From: Lepas anatifera | Lineage: Eukaryota; Arthropoda; Thecostraca; Lepadidae | Direction of reading: 5' to 3' | DNA length: 64,000 nucleotides | Assembly (NCBI GenBank): GCA_034440635.1 | Contig: JAOTON010002094.1 | Coordinates: 248,001 to 312,000, forward strand | Part shown: one piece after another, positions 1 through 10,935 of the stretch | Layout: the number at the start of each line of letters is the position of its first letter | How positions within the stretch are numbered: position 1 is the first letter of the stretch | The notes under the pieces: model-generated | Database searches by the model: none | What the model was told of the DNA's origin: nothing | What the model saw: only the letters and a program-made list of their open reading frames with translations | Translations under genes and position numbers: made by a program

Positions 1-144
1 CTAAAGGAACATTTTAAAAATCGAAATATTGAGCTTATTGTAAATTTGTCGGGGAAATCATGGACGTTTTCAGGATTTTCGGCTAAAAATACCCCTAGTT
101 ACACTAAATTCCTGGATTCGACCAAGGTGCCACATTCCCTTTAA
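1..144 (-). mobile_element. Terminal fragment of a short TTAA-flanked element (H family)
   Basis: This stretch is the reverse complement of one end of the complete element at 36260-36718. The match runs from the terminal motif (AGGGAATGTGGCACCTT read inward) through about 140 bases, including the stretches reading TACACTAAATTCC and AATATTGAGCTTATTGTA. The window edge cuts it. Its terminal TTAA (141-144) is also the first TTAA of the next element. Non-coding. Confidence 0.75.
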
Positions 145-986
145 CACGCGCATTGACGGGGTCTGAGCCACCTTCGCATTGACGGGGGGGCGGGTACCCG
201 CCCCCTAAGATCTCGAGAACCACGGTAGGTAGCGAAAAACGGTAAACGGCGTTGGGCTGCCCATCCACTTCTCCATGGAAAACATTTGAAACATTTTTTT
301 GTCAGGTCACATTTAAGGTCATGAGAGGTCAAAACATGCCCGTCATAGGGATAACATGTAAAATTCAGTTTTTCGGGCATTACATCTGAACAAGTAAAGA
401 TAGAGCAGAACGACTTGAACTATATGAATCATCTTAGCAAGCCGAATCGAATGATATATAATTTGACCTTGCTAGGTCAAATCAAGGATTTGACCTGACC
501 TGAGGTCAGGTCAGGGTCAAATTATATAGATTGCATATCATTAGAACCGCAAAGCCCAGGCGAGTCTAATGCAGCTAAAATAAATGCTTTATCACCATCC
601 TTTACTGAGTTATTCCGTAAAAACCATTTTTCCCATGTATTTCCAATGGAGAGGTCATGCCTCGTACCTGACCTTAGGTCATCGATATCAAAAATACCGG
701 AACATATGTTAGAGAACTCGGTAGGGCCATTATGTGATATGAGTTTCAAACGGATAAGTTCACCCTGCTCAGACTTGTGCTATCTTAAACTTTTTTGAGG
801 TCGGGTCACTTGACCTGTACTGGTGACCTGACCTGAGATGACCTAACCTTAAAATTTTCACAGAAGTTGTAAAAATGATGAGGGAAAAGGTATACCAAGT
901 ACGGCGGCGCTACGCGCCGCCGTTTTTCTACTGTCTCCGAAAAACCCGAGGGGGCGGGTACCCGCCCCCGTCAATGCGCGTGTTAA
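141..986 (+). mobile_element. Non-autonomous TTAA element, A copy
   Basis: The element is bounded by TTAA at 141-144 and 983-986, with terminal repeats CACGCGCATTGACGGGG facing inward at both ends. The left end is modular: the core GCATTGACGGGG, a spacer holding GCCACCTTCGC, a second copy of the core (about 176-187), and a 20-bp perfect palindrome centred on GGGTACCC at 186-205. The same palindrome recurs at 950-969 near the right end. The interior carries many AGGTCA/TGACCT half-sites, notably 463-522. A 9-bp-stem hairpin (902-922) followed by TTTTT lies about 60 bases before the right end. No transposase is encoded. The TTAA target points to the piggyBac type; this is inferred from target-site choice and terminal layout only. 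A second copy at 62196-63055 is very similar. Confidence 0.85.
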
Positions 987-2308
987 AATATAATGTCCCT
1001 GTGCTATAAAAGGCAAAAAAGCGAAACAGATTTGGAACAATGAGGGGATGCCGCCCCCGCAACGCCGCTGCCCCTATGGGGTACCGCCCCCCAAACCGGC
1101 TGAGCATGCCCCATAGATTTTAGGAAAATTACACCCTTGATCGCAGGGGCCCTTTTCGACCGGTCCCCCAGCAAAATCCCGGTTACGTCCCCGGAATAAC
1201 GTGGTTGTATTCCCCACGGCTGGAAACCGCCTTCCGTGTCCGATCTGACCCCGTGGTGATGATCCTTTTACACCCACGTCAATATTCTCTGTAATCGGGC
1301 AAGTGTGCCTCTCGGTAGTGGCCCGGATAAAATTATACAAATAAAATAAGAAGGGAGGGTCCGCCGACCCCCTCCTCTCCCCTTGGCTACGCCACTGGAA
1401 TCGGCGTGTGGCGTGGAAAGCCTCAAAACAACGTCTTGAGCGATTTAAAATCGGAAATGCGACTACTCATTTGTTTTTCTCCTCACGCGCGGCGGCACTT
1501 GAATGGGCGGTGCCAGCTACAAATTATAAGGAGCATGGTGCGGGATTAGGCCGCAGCACAGCACGAATATACGTTGCTTTCTCATGGGCACAATTATTAT
1601 ATTTTTAAAACACAAAGCCCAGTGTTGTCTGATGACTTCATCCATTTAAACGCGTGCTTGGCATCCAATGAAGAAAGCAGCAAAGCTGAAGGATACATTC
1701 AGATAAGCAGCCTGCCCGCGCAGCCCCGCCGTTTTTCCGCTATCCTTGAAAAACCTTATGGAGACCATCGGCGTTCCTTTTGGACGGGCGAGGGTTAAGC
1801 ACAAGCTACGTTTCCCAGATATTGGCAATGATTTTGCTTCCCTTGTAAACTAGTTTGAATAGATGCACAGCTACCACATGTTACCTTTTTGAACCTGCTT
1901 TAGTACGTATAGCAGTTATGAACAGTTCTGATCTACATATGTACAGCCTCAACAAATTCAGGAAGACTTTACAGCATGCACCGTGCATTTTCGATAAGAA
2001 GTCCAGCAGTGAACTTTTTCTTTTTCTTTCTGGAAGACATGATCAAGGAAACAACGACGAGTGTAGCTGCACTCGATGTCATTGCTTCTGAGACAACGGC
2101 GACACGGCAATAAACATTTTGGAGAACGTGCTTTTTCGGCTTTGGTCGCAAGTGGCAGTTACCAAATTTCCATGGTTATTCTGCCGTCTAAATATGACCT
2201 CATGAGGCATTGGCGGACGCAGGGGGGGGTATTCCGGCCATGACCCACTAATAGGTCTGTGGAGCACCCAAATTGCACGTCCCACCCCCTCCCCGAGGAG
2301 CGGTTTAC
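987..2308. other. No gene recognised; one possible eroded TTAA-element end
   Basis: No convincing coding region was seen. A block at about 1715-1798 looks like a diverged right end of the TTAA family: a GCCGTTTTTCCGCTATCC-like stretch, then GGGCGAGGGTTAA ending at 1798, as in the end of the 7775-8810 element. Its left end could not be found. The rest is unassigned. Confidence 0.4.
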
Positions 2309-2450
2309 GAGGTGACCTCCCCCATTGGAAAAACATGGCAAAATATGTGTTATGCTGTAAAAGTCACAGCTATGATTGCAAAGGCTCGGATATCTCAGAA
2401 AAAATATTCGTGGTTACCCTTCCACGGATTGCATGGACAATATTTGCCCT

Positions 2451-4495
2451 TTAACTCTCGCCCCACCGGGGTCAAGGATGGCCCCCTTAGGTTTTTTCCG
2501 AATAACAGAAAAACTGTGAGGCGCAGCACCGTGGTTGAGAGGTTTACTTCTTAACCCATCATTTTTTCACCATCCCTAGATTTTTTAACCCCGAATCACA
2601 CTAGGTCAGGTCACCAGGTAAGGTCAACCAAGGTCACCTCACTTTAAATTTTGAGCTCCACCGTAGCTGCATTTTGCCGATCAATTTGAAAATTGCTACA
2701 CTTGATGACCCCTCCATGCTCTAAAAAAATTTCATCCAGGATATTACGAATTTGCGACCTGAGTTCAGGTCACGAGGTGACCTCTCCCATAGAAAAACAT
2801 GGGGAAAAGCTCCCTTATGGTCTAAAAGTCACAAAGAATGATTGAAAATGCTCAGATTGATCAGAAAAGCATTCTTGATCACCCTCTCACGGATTCTAGG
2901 GGCAATATTTTCCCTTGACATATGTGAGGTAATCACAGATCACCAAGGGTCAAAAACAATACTTTTACTATAAATTTTGACCTAATTAAGCTGCAGCGCT
3001 GAATCAAACGTAATCGTATATGTCTCGTCATTGGCTTTCATTTGATATACGAAAAGGTCACTTTGTGACCTTTCGTGACCTTAGGTCACGTTAGGTCACG
3101 AGGAGCCCTTTGGAGGTCAAACCACTGGCGGGGGTCAACATATTTCACATGGCGGAGAAAGCCCTGGAATTTTGCTATCAAATGTATCTTACCAGATCTC
3201 AATAACTCTAATGGCATGGAAGTTCTGCCCAAGTTTCTTAACATGCACCCCGCTGGGGTCCCTAGCATGACGCGCCCCGCTGGGGGGCGTTTTTCGCCCC
3301 TCCCCCTACGTATCTCATTTCTCACGAAAGCTGGCAAAAAATTACGGCCGACGTTCGAAAGCCCTTGACAAGACGAACATATTTTATAAAAAAATTATGT
3401 CAGGTCAATATTGAGGTCAGCATAGGTCCAAGAAGGTTCCATAGGCTTACAACAGAGCAGTGTACGTTTCTCTCTCTAGGTCTGTACTCAGTGGAGCTAC
3501 AGCAAATCTTTATGCATCATTCGATTCCTCTAATCTCAGCAAATTGAATGATGTATAATATGACCTTGCTAGGTCAAATAGTGAAAATGACCTGACCTCG
3601 AGCTAGGTCAGGGTCACAGAGTGACCTGGTATGGTCATGCTGCATATCAATCGACTCCCTGTGACAATATAAGCACAATTCAGGCAAACTGGGAGCTTTA
3701 TCTCAATTCAGTCAGAAGAAATTGGCAAAACAATCACTCTGTGTTCCCGTGACCTGACATGATCTTTGAGAGGTCAGATGCTAAAAAAACTCATGTTTAT
3801 GGCCAAGATCGTGGTAAGGTTATACGGTTTGAGGATTTTCAGCTTTATCTATCCAGTATTTACTGAAAACAAGCCCATTCTATTTTTCACCATAGACTTA
3901 AAATGGGGTGACCAAAAAATTGATCCCACCTTAGGTCAACAATATCGAAATTCCGAGATAGCAGATTTGTAGACCCTTATGATCTCATCATATTGTGAAA
4001 GTTTCAAACTGATCGGTTTGCTGATGTTACCTAGGCGCAGCTTCACACTCGTGATTTTAGGTTTTGATGTAGGGTCACTTGACCTTTAATAGCTCCTTGA
4101 CCTGACATGACCTTACCTAAAGAATTTGGTCAGGTGTGTTAAATTTATCAGGGATAAGGTACCGTGAGTTTTGTTGTTCTGCGTCTCTTCGTTTTTGCGT
4201 TATCTGGTAAAAACCAGGGGGTGGGGGCGAAATTCTCCCCCTCCCCAGCGGGGCGCGTGTTAAGCATTGCTTATTTTAGTGCAAATAGCCTATCGTGACC
4301 CAACTCGACTTCTGAAAGTCAAACCATTGACCTGAACGTTTTAACATTTTCGGTAAAATCATGCTGAAATTACACGAGCCTTCCAATGCACTTCGAAGAT
4401 TTCCACTAACCCCCATATTTTCGGAATTAGAGGGGCCATCGATGGCCCCCGGTGTGGTGAAGGTGGCACCGGACCCCTGCTTGGGCACGGGTTAA
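2451..4495 (-). mobile_element. Middle TTAA element (D), B family, itself interrupted
   Basis: This is a complete B-family copy on the minus strand. It starts at TTAA 4492-4495 (CCCGTGCCC, then TCCGGTGCCACCTTCACC and the ATCGAT-centred palindrome at 4432-4449). It ends at TTAA 2451-2454 with CTCTCGCCCCACCGGGG. A further element occupies 3238-4263. Removing that element and one TTAA leaves about 1023 bp, close to the 1036 bp of the uninterrupted relative at 7775-8810. The sequence on either side of the inner element is continuous in that relative (8002-8055). Confidence 0.75.
3238..4263 (+). mobile_element. Innermost TTAA element (E), A-like family
   Basis: Bounded by TTAA at 3238-3241 and 4260-4263, 1026 bp long. 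Terminal repeats are CATGCACCCCGCTGGGG and, at the other end, CACGCGCCCCGCTGGGG. The core CCCCGCTGGGG occurs twice at the left end, separated by TCCCTAGCATGACG, and is followed by an imperfect palindrome GGGGCG-TTTTT-CGCCCC. The interior shares with the 141-986 element an AATGATRTATAAT stretch, the motif TGACCTTGCTAGGTCA and further AGGTCA blocks. It lies in the middle element, whose host sequence reads TTTC-TTAA before it and TTAA-GCATTGC after it, so TTAA was duplicated on insertion. Non-coding. Confidence 0.8.
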
Positions 4496-4997
4496 CATAT
4501 TGGAGGTCATCAAAGGTCACCAGGGGTAAAAATCAGTATATTGACGATAACTTCTGACCCTAATCAGGCTGGGGCGTCGAATTAAACTTCATCGTGTTTG
4601 TCCCGTTACTGGCTTTCATTTGATATTAGCAAGACCACTTTGTCACTTCCCTCAGGTCGGGAGGTCATTATGTTCCACATAGCGGAGAAAGCCGTGGAAT
4701 ATTCCTATAAACTTTACTTTGCCTCGATAGATCTAATGGCATGAGAGCTATGCTCATTTGGCGTAATCGTTACATTTTTTTAGTGAAAGTGGCCCGACCC
4801 AACATAGATTAACTTCTGGAGGTCGAACCATTAACCTGAGTAAAACATATGAAGTAAACCCATACTAAATTAACATGGGCTTCTCAAGCCACCTACAGAT
4901 TTGCTTCAACCCCAATATTTTTGGAGGTAGAGAGGGGCGATTGATGCCCACTGGTGGGGTAAAGGTGGCACCGGATCCCCATTGGGGCGCGGGTTAA

Positions 4998-6470
4998 AAA
5001 GACCCCCGATGGCAGCAGCCCTACCCCCGGTTAGGCGGAAGTGGCACCTGATGCCCGAGTTGGAAGGAAAATGCAAATCAGGAAAACAATCTTAACAATT
5101 GCATTTTTTGAGCATATTGTTGGGAATTCTACTGCGATGGAACTCCCCTGGAGCTATAGAAGGGTATGTAATCTCTAACAGCAGCATCCATGGGGGATAC
5201 CGGTTCTCCGATGGGAAAGGTGGAGCACTCGGAAGAGTGGCACCTTTTTGTACCTGATTCGTTTGCGAACATCAGCGAGAACAAACATTTGTACTTACAA
5301 ACGCAAGCGAGTACAAACATGTGTGCATACCAATACTTCCGCTTTTGGACATAAGTTTTTGCGGTACTCAGCTCAACGAAACCTTTCAATAAGTTTATTG
5401 TCATTTCATGGAATGTTAAAAAATTATTAGTTGGTACATTTCTAGTACCAGTTGATGCAATGTAGTTTGCCTATCTCCTCGAATTGGGGGCGCAGCAGCA
5501 GCGTAGCTGGCTGCCACGCAGCCGGCCCGGGTTCAAGGCCCGGCAACTTCCCTGAACAAGGAGCAAGCTGGCTCCCGAGAAAACCTTCCAACAGGGTAAG
5601 AGTTGGAGACGCCATATGACCCTGGCAGTTGGTGTGGCGATAACAGGGGCGCAGCCAGACCTTTGGTATGGGAGCACACCACTTTTGAGGGGCATCCCGG
5701 GAGAAAAAGGGCACTTTTTTAACGTAATCTAAAATAGTTACTATATCTTAATTTATATCAACTTTTGGGTACTTTTGACTGAAGAAAAACGTCAATGGAG
5801 CATTGACGGAGAAAGAAAAAATGATTAAAACCGGAAAGAAGTGTCATCGAAATATCATGAAAGTAGCCAAAACACGACTGTTTCGGATACATTCAAGCCA
5901 ACTCATGCAAGTACTTAACATCAGAGAAATCAGTATAACCTGTGATATATGTCGCTATGTGCAAGGTAAGACATTGGAGTCGAAACATGATTTGTTATGC
6001 CCTCTGGTTTTGCCCTGACGAGTGAGCCCTGGTTGAACGCGGGTTAAGTTCCTCAGTCCCCACAATGGCCGTGGGAGGAGTGGCCTAGTAACATTGGAAG
6101 AATACAATTTTGCTGCCAGAATAATTTTGGAGATACCTTTTTAACGTATTTATTAAGTTCCATATTTTCAAAGACCGGTCCTAGTTGGAGTAAGGAATAG
6201 GCGAACAGGCCGGTGGTTTGGTTGGAAATGGTGTGACGGCTAAAAATTGTGAAAACTAGTTCTTCATTTCAATAAATTTGTAGAAATCCTGATTTAGGAG
6301 ACTGTGTTCTGAGCTCAGGGGCACATGCCTTTTTATCACCCCTTCCCAGAATAAACCAGTGTAATAAGCAATTTATATAACCAGGGGTGCCTGGGCATCA
6401 CAAGCCGTTTTAGCGATGGATCACTCCTCGTTAGCTCCATTTTACAAGAAGAGTTTGATCGTGCTCTTAT
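4998..6470. other. No gene recognised
   Basis: A fragment at about 5000-5060 resembles a TTAA-element terminus: GCGGAAGTGGCACCTGATGCCC is an eroded version of the GCCACC module in reverse. A tRNA-like promoter pair is listed separately. Short open frames here show no recognisable protein. Confidence 0.4.
5488..5550 (+). repeat. tRNA-like sequence, possible SINE head
   Basis: GGTTCAAGGCC at 5530-5540 matches a pol III B box. It sits in a perfect T-arm with a 5-bp stem CCGGG/CCCGG around a 7-base loop. TAGCTGGCTG at 5504-5513 is a weak A box, only about 25 bases upstream, which is short for a tRNA. No acceptor stem closes around it. Most likely the head of a degenerate tRNA-derived SINE. Confidence 0.35.
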
Positions 6471-6811
6471 TCCCCATCTATTCAAGACCAGCTCAGGTGG
6501 CTCCCTAGTGTGGACCAGAGCCCTTAGTAGCCTCCCCCACCCCCATCCCCTCAGAAGTGCATCCACGGAATAGACTAGCTCAGTGACCCCCCCCCCGAGG
6601 TGATGGGAGTTGGCCTTGTCTTCGTATTCTCTGTCTATTATAGACCAGCTCAGGGGGCCTCAGATGCAGAACAGAGCCCCCAGAGCAGCTCATGCTTTAC
6701 CCAGGGACTAGACTAGCTCAGTGACCCCAGAGATGGGGTCATCAGACTAGCTCGATGGGCCCCAGATAGGCTCATAGGGCCTTGAACCAGCACAAGGAGT
6801 CCTATGGGCCT
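6471..6811 (+). repeat. Degenerate ~20-25 bp minisatellite (AGCTCAGGGGG type)
   Basis: Repeated units of the form GACTAGCTCAGTGACCCC, GACCAGCTCAGGGGGCCTC and GAACCAGCACAAGG occur at irregular 20-40 base spacing. The array resembles the longer one at 8811-9915. It directly abuts the broken left end of the element at 6812, which has lost its TTAA and terminal repeat. Confidence 0.6.
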
Positions 6812-7778
6812 CCGAGCCACTTTCGCCCTGGTGGGGGTGTTTGAACACCCCCTCCAACTCTGGGAACTATGCGGGATAACGAAAAATACGAAAGCCGGTG
6901 GATAGCTCATACAATTCCATGAAAAACTATATCGGCCACTTTTTTCTCATGCCGATATTGAGGTCATGACAGGTCAAAGAAGGTGAATTTTGAGTAGAGC
7001 TTTTGGTCTCTAGCGTCTGACGGAGTCGAGTTAGAATAATTTTTAGACATCATTTGCTTCCTCCCGTCACGGCAAATCGAATGATATATAATATGACCAT
7101 GCTAGGTCAAAACACAAAAATGGCCTGACCTCAGGTCAGGCCAAGGTCACTTTCCGACCTAGCATATTCAATATGCATTTCAATCGACTCGCAATGGCAA
7201 TCCAAACGTAACGGTATCAAAATAAAAGCTGTATCATAATTCCTGCAAAGTTATTGACCTAAGACTAAAAACTGCTTAAGTAGGGCCCCAGATGACCTCT
7301 CAGAAGTCACAGGTCAAAAATTGCAGCATGAACCGGGAAAGCCCAGGATAGTACGATTTGGTGAATATTAAGGTATTCTCAGCTGCTCTGTATCTACACA
7401 AATACAACCCATTTTCTGTTTTTTCCATGCTTTTCTAATGGAGTTCACAATCCACACCTGACCCTAGGTCATCGATATGAAAAATCCCGGAATACATTTT
7501 GCATCACTCGATGAGCCCATTATGTGGTATAAGTTTCAACCCGATAGATTCACCCATTTCTTACTTATGCCACCTTTAACATTTTTGGAGGTGAGGTCAC
7601 TTGACCTGCACTGGTGACCCGACCTATGATGACCCAACTTAAAAAAATTTGAAAAAAAGTTGCGGAATGAATTAAGGGTAAGGTGTGCAAAGTAGGGCGG
7701 TACTTTGCCCGCTGTTTTTCGTACTGCCGGAAAAACCCCAGGGGGTGTTCAAACACCCCCCACCGGAGCGAGGGTTAA
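6812..7778 (+). mobile_element. TTAA element (C), left terminus lost
   Basis: The left end begins in the spacer module (CCGAGCCACTTTCGCCCTGG) and runs into a palindrome centred on GTGTTTGAACAC (6833-6852). The right end has the matching GTGTTCAAACACC palindrome (about 7741-7760) and closes with GAGCGAGGGTTAA (TTAA 7775-7778). The interior is A-family: AATGATATATAATATGACC, TGACCATGCTAGGTCA and TGACCTCAGGTCA. A near-hairpin GGGCGG-TACTTTG-CCCGC followed by TTTTT lies before the right palindrome. Its last TTAA is also the first TTAA of the next element. Non-coding. Confidence 0.75.
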
Positions 7779-8810
7779 CCCGCGCCCCACCGGGGGGTCC
7801 GGTGCCACCTTCGCCCCACCGGGGGGCCATCGATGGCCCCCCCTCTAACTCCGAAAATATGGGCGTTAGCGCAAATCTGCAAAGTGCAATAGAAAGCTCG
7901 CGTGAATTCAGTAAGAAATTACTTCGCATGTTTTAGTGCTCAGGTCAATGGTTTGACCTCCAGAGGTCAAATTAGGTCAAGATCGGCTATTTTCACTCAA
8001 ATATGCAATGATTAAGCAAACTGGGCATAACTCTTATGTCATTAGAGCTATTGAGGCCTGGTAAAGTACATTTGATAGCAAATTGCCAGTACTTTTTCCG
8101 CTATGTGGAACGTAAAGACCTCCCGCCAGTGGTTTGACCGCCAGAGGTCACCTCGTGACCTAATATGACCTGAGGTCACGAAAGGTCAAAAAGTGACCTT
8201 GCCGTATATCAAATGAAAGCCAGTGACAAGACAAACACGATGGTGTTTGTTTCACCGCTCTAGCTCAAATAGCTCAAAAGTTATTGTCCAAATACTGTTT
8301 TTGACCTCTGGTGACCTTGGATGACCTTGGAAAAGTCAAAGGGCAAATATGATCCCTGGGATCCGTGAAAGGGTGTCCAAAAACGTTGTTCTGAGCAGTC
8401 TGAGTATTTGCAATCATTTTTGTGGCTTTTATATCATGAAATAGCTTTTCCCCATGCTTTGTCAATGGGAGAGGTCGCCTCGTGACCTGACCTCAGGGCA
8501 CGAAATCGAAAAATCCCGGATATACACCTTGTAGACCCTAGAGGGGTCATGAAGTGTAGGAAGTTTCAAATCGATCGACTTTGAAATGTAGCTCTTACAG
8601 AGCTCTAAAGGTGAAGTGAGGTGACCTTGGTTGACCTCGTCTGGTGACCTGACCTTGGGTGACCCGGGGTAAAAAATTTCAGGGATGATGGGAAAATGAT
8701 GCAGTGAGAGGTAGAGCCCTCAACCGCGGTGCTGCGCCTCGTTGTTTTTCTGCTATCCCGGAAAAACTTTAGGGGGGCCATCGATGGCCCCCCGGTGGGG
8801 CGAGGGTTAA
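7775..8810 (+). mobile_element. Complete TTAA element (B), reference copy of the B family
   Basis: TTAA lies at 7775-7778 and 8807-8810, 1036 bp in all. The terminal core CGCCCCACCGGGGGG occurs at the left end, again after the spacer TCCGGTGCCACCTT, and inverted at the right end. Perfect 22-bp palindromes centred on GGCCATCGATGGCC sit at 7821-7842 and 8772-8793. The interior has dense AGGTCA half-sites, for example around 8150-8200. It has no coding capacity. It is the uninterrupted reference showing that the copies at 2451-4495 and 2309-4997 carry insertions. Confidence 0.85.
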
Positions 8811-9915
8811 AGAACTCTCACAAGCTCAGCGCTCAGACCAGCTCATTATCCCCTAATGGCCCATACCAGGTCAGGGCACCCACAGAACACAGATCTGCTC
8901 TTTGGCCCCAGATCAGCTCTTGGGCCCCAGATCAGTTCAGGGGCCTCAAGTCAGGCCAAGGGGCAAGATCAAGTCAGGGTGCAAAATCAGCTCAGGGATC
9001 CCTAACCAGGCCGGGGCACATTCAGTTTAGGGGCCCCAGAGCTGCCCAGGGGACACCAGATCGGCCCACAGGGCACCAGATCAGCTTCGGGGACAAGGAA
9101 CCAGATCAGTGGTCCCCAGCCAACTCGGGACCCAGATCAGCTCGGGGTACCAGATCAAGTCAGGAGGCACTTAATCAGCTCAGGAGCCCCATACCAGCTC
9201 AGGGGCTCTTATCAGCCTATGTGGGCCCGGCTCAGTTCAGGGCGCCAGAGTGCTGAAGAAATTACTTAATCAATTCAGGAGGCCCAGATCAGCTAAAAAG
9301 GCACCAGATTGGCTTAGGGGACACCAAACTAGCTCAAGGGGCGCCAGGCTAGCTCAGAGGGCATAAAATGGGCTTAGGAGGCTCAATGATGACTCAGGAG
9401 GCACCAGATCGACTCAGGGGGCATTATTTTAGCTAAGGGGGCAACATATCTGCTCAGGGGGCACCAGGTCGATCAGTCCGGGGGGCCTAGATCAGCTTTT
9501 AGTCCCCAGACTAGAGCAGGGGCATATATCAGTTCAGGGAACACAAGGTCAACTCAGGGTGCACCAGATCATCTAAGGAGACATCAATAACCAGCCCAGG
9601 AGGCACCTGATCAGCTCAAGAGGTACCATATTGGCTCGGGGAACAGTAGATCAACTCCAGGAGGCATGAAATTAGTTCAGGGGGCCAGATCAGTTTGAAG
9701 GGCACTTAAACAGTTAATAGGGCACCAGGCAAGCTCGGAGGCATCAGACTAGCCCAGAGAGCATAATATAGGTTCAAGAGGCACAATAATTTGCTCAGTG
9801 GGCACCAGATTGACTCAGGGGGCACCATGTTAGCTTAAAGGGCACGTGATCAGCTCAAGGGGCCAAAACTAGCTCAGTGGGCACCAGATGAGCTCAAGGG
9901 GCACCAGATTATCTC
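8811..9915 (+). repeat. Long degenerate ~20-bp G-rich minisatellite
   Basis: About 1.1 kb of imperfect units near AGATCAGCTCAGGGGGCACC. Spacing is roughly 20-22 bases with many substitutions and small indels. A GGGG or GGGGG tract recurs almost every unit, so G-quadruplex formation on the plus strand is conceivable. The 175-residue open frame at 8729-9256 is repeat translation, not a gene. Confidence 0.8.
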
Positions 9916-10659
9916 CGGCCGTACGATTACGATTAAGAGCGACGATGAGGCAGCTTGAAACGGATTACGTACCCATACTCTTCCTGGGTGCTTGGAAAGG
10001 CGACAGAATACCCTAGCTGACCAAAAAAGGCATTAAACTGTCAAACAATAGCTTTTATAGCTAAATGCCATTTAGTTGCATCAAGGTTCAACGGCGTAGG
10101 GCACTAAATTTCAAGCGGCACGGCCCAAAAGGGGTACACAGCCTAGCGATAAAAGGGCACCCCGGCACCGATGGGGGCACGTGCCCCCTGTGCCCACCTC
10201 CCCCTGGCTGCGCCTCTTGTCGATAAGCCCCGGAATTATCATCTCCTCGAATAAAGGTTTTATGTATGGCTCCAAGAACCCTATACATACTTTTTGGAAA
10301 TATTGATATCTATCCATATCACAATACAATCAATACTGATGTCGCTAGCGCCGCTCTCCATACAGGAGTGCAAACTGTTTTCAATGGTAAGAATTGTCTC
10401 CACAATAAGTGCCAGAATCCTTGCCCCCTAAACTTTCCGGCTAGATCCGCCCCTGAGCGGCGGTGGATTCAGTTCGTCAGTTACATTCAGTCAAAATTCA
10501 GTTACAGGGTGAAGGGAACAAAATTCATTTCAGCTTGGCCACCCTGTTAACTTCCTATCCCTCAGTGCACTCCGTAGACTTTCGTGCTTTTTGGTCATCT
10601 AGCGGCACAGTTGTATACCAAAGGTTACAAGAGACGTCGCAAGAACTGTGGCTGATTTC
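9916..10659. other. No gene recognised
   Basis: Short overlapping frames only; none shows a known domain. No repeat relationship to other parts of the window was noticed. Confidence 0.4.
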
Positions 10660-10930
10660 ATTTGTGGGTAGTTTAATCTGTGGGCGGTTTGTTCATTCGT
10701 TTGGATGTTGTGCATCAGCTGTGGGCGCTTGTAAGTGTGGGCGATTTTAACTGTGGTCATATTTATCTCTCCCTAACAGGGCATTTTGTGGCCTATTTGA
10801 GCTGTGGGCAAAATAATGTGTGGGTGATTTAAGCCGTGGGCGATTTTGGTGTGGACGATTTTGACTGTGGGCGATTTAAGCCGTGGTCGAATTAAGCTGT
10901 GGTCGTTTCGTTTGTGGGCGATTTGAGGTC
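10660..10930 (+). repeat. Degenerate ~20-bp minisatellite (GTGGGCGATTT type)
   Basis: Imperfect units such as CTGTGGGCGATTTAAGC and GTGTGGACGATTTTGA recur at about 18-22 bases. The array ends a few bases before the large palindrome starting at 10936. Confidence 0.65.
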
Positions 10931-10935
10931 TCCCC

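Larger units (their letters stand above)
2309..4997 (-). mobile_element. Outer TTAA element (F), B family, carrying a nested insertion
   Basis: Read on the minus strand, this copy starts at TTAA 4994-4997 with CCCGCGCCCCAATGGGG, then TCCGGTGCCACCTTTACC, as in the 7775-8810 element. The B-like sequence stops at an internal TTAA (4492-4495). It resumes at about 2450 and continues to about 2309, where it breaks off without its far terminus. Between these points lies a complete second element. The reference copy at 7775-8810 is continuous across the equivalent site, reading GGGCAAATATG next to a TCAAAG where this copy has TTAA. Truncated and non-coding. Confidence 0.65.

Noticed and set aside
8729..9256. 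175-residue open frame rich in Gln, Gly and Arg
   Set aside because: It lies inside a degenerate minisatellite and starts within a transposon end.
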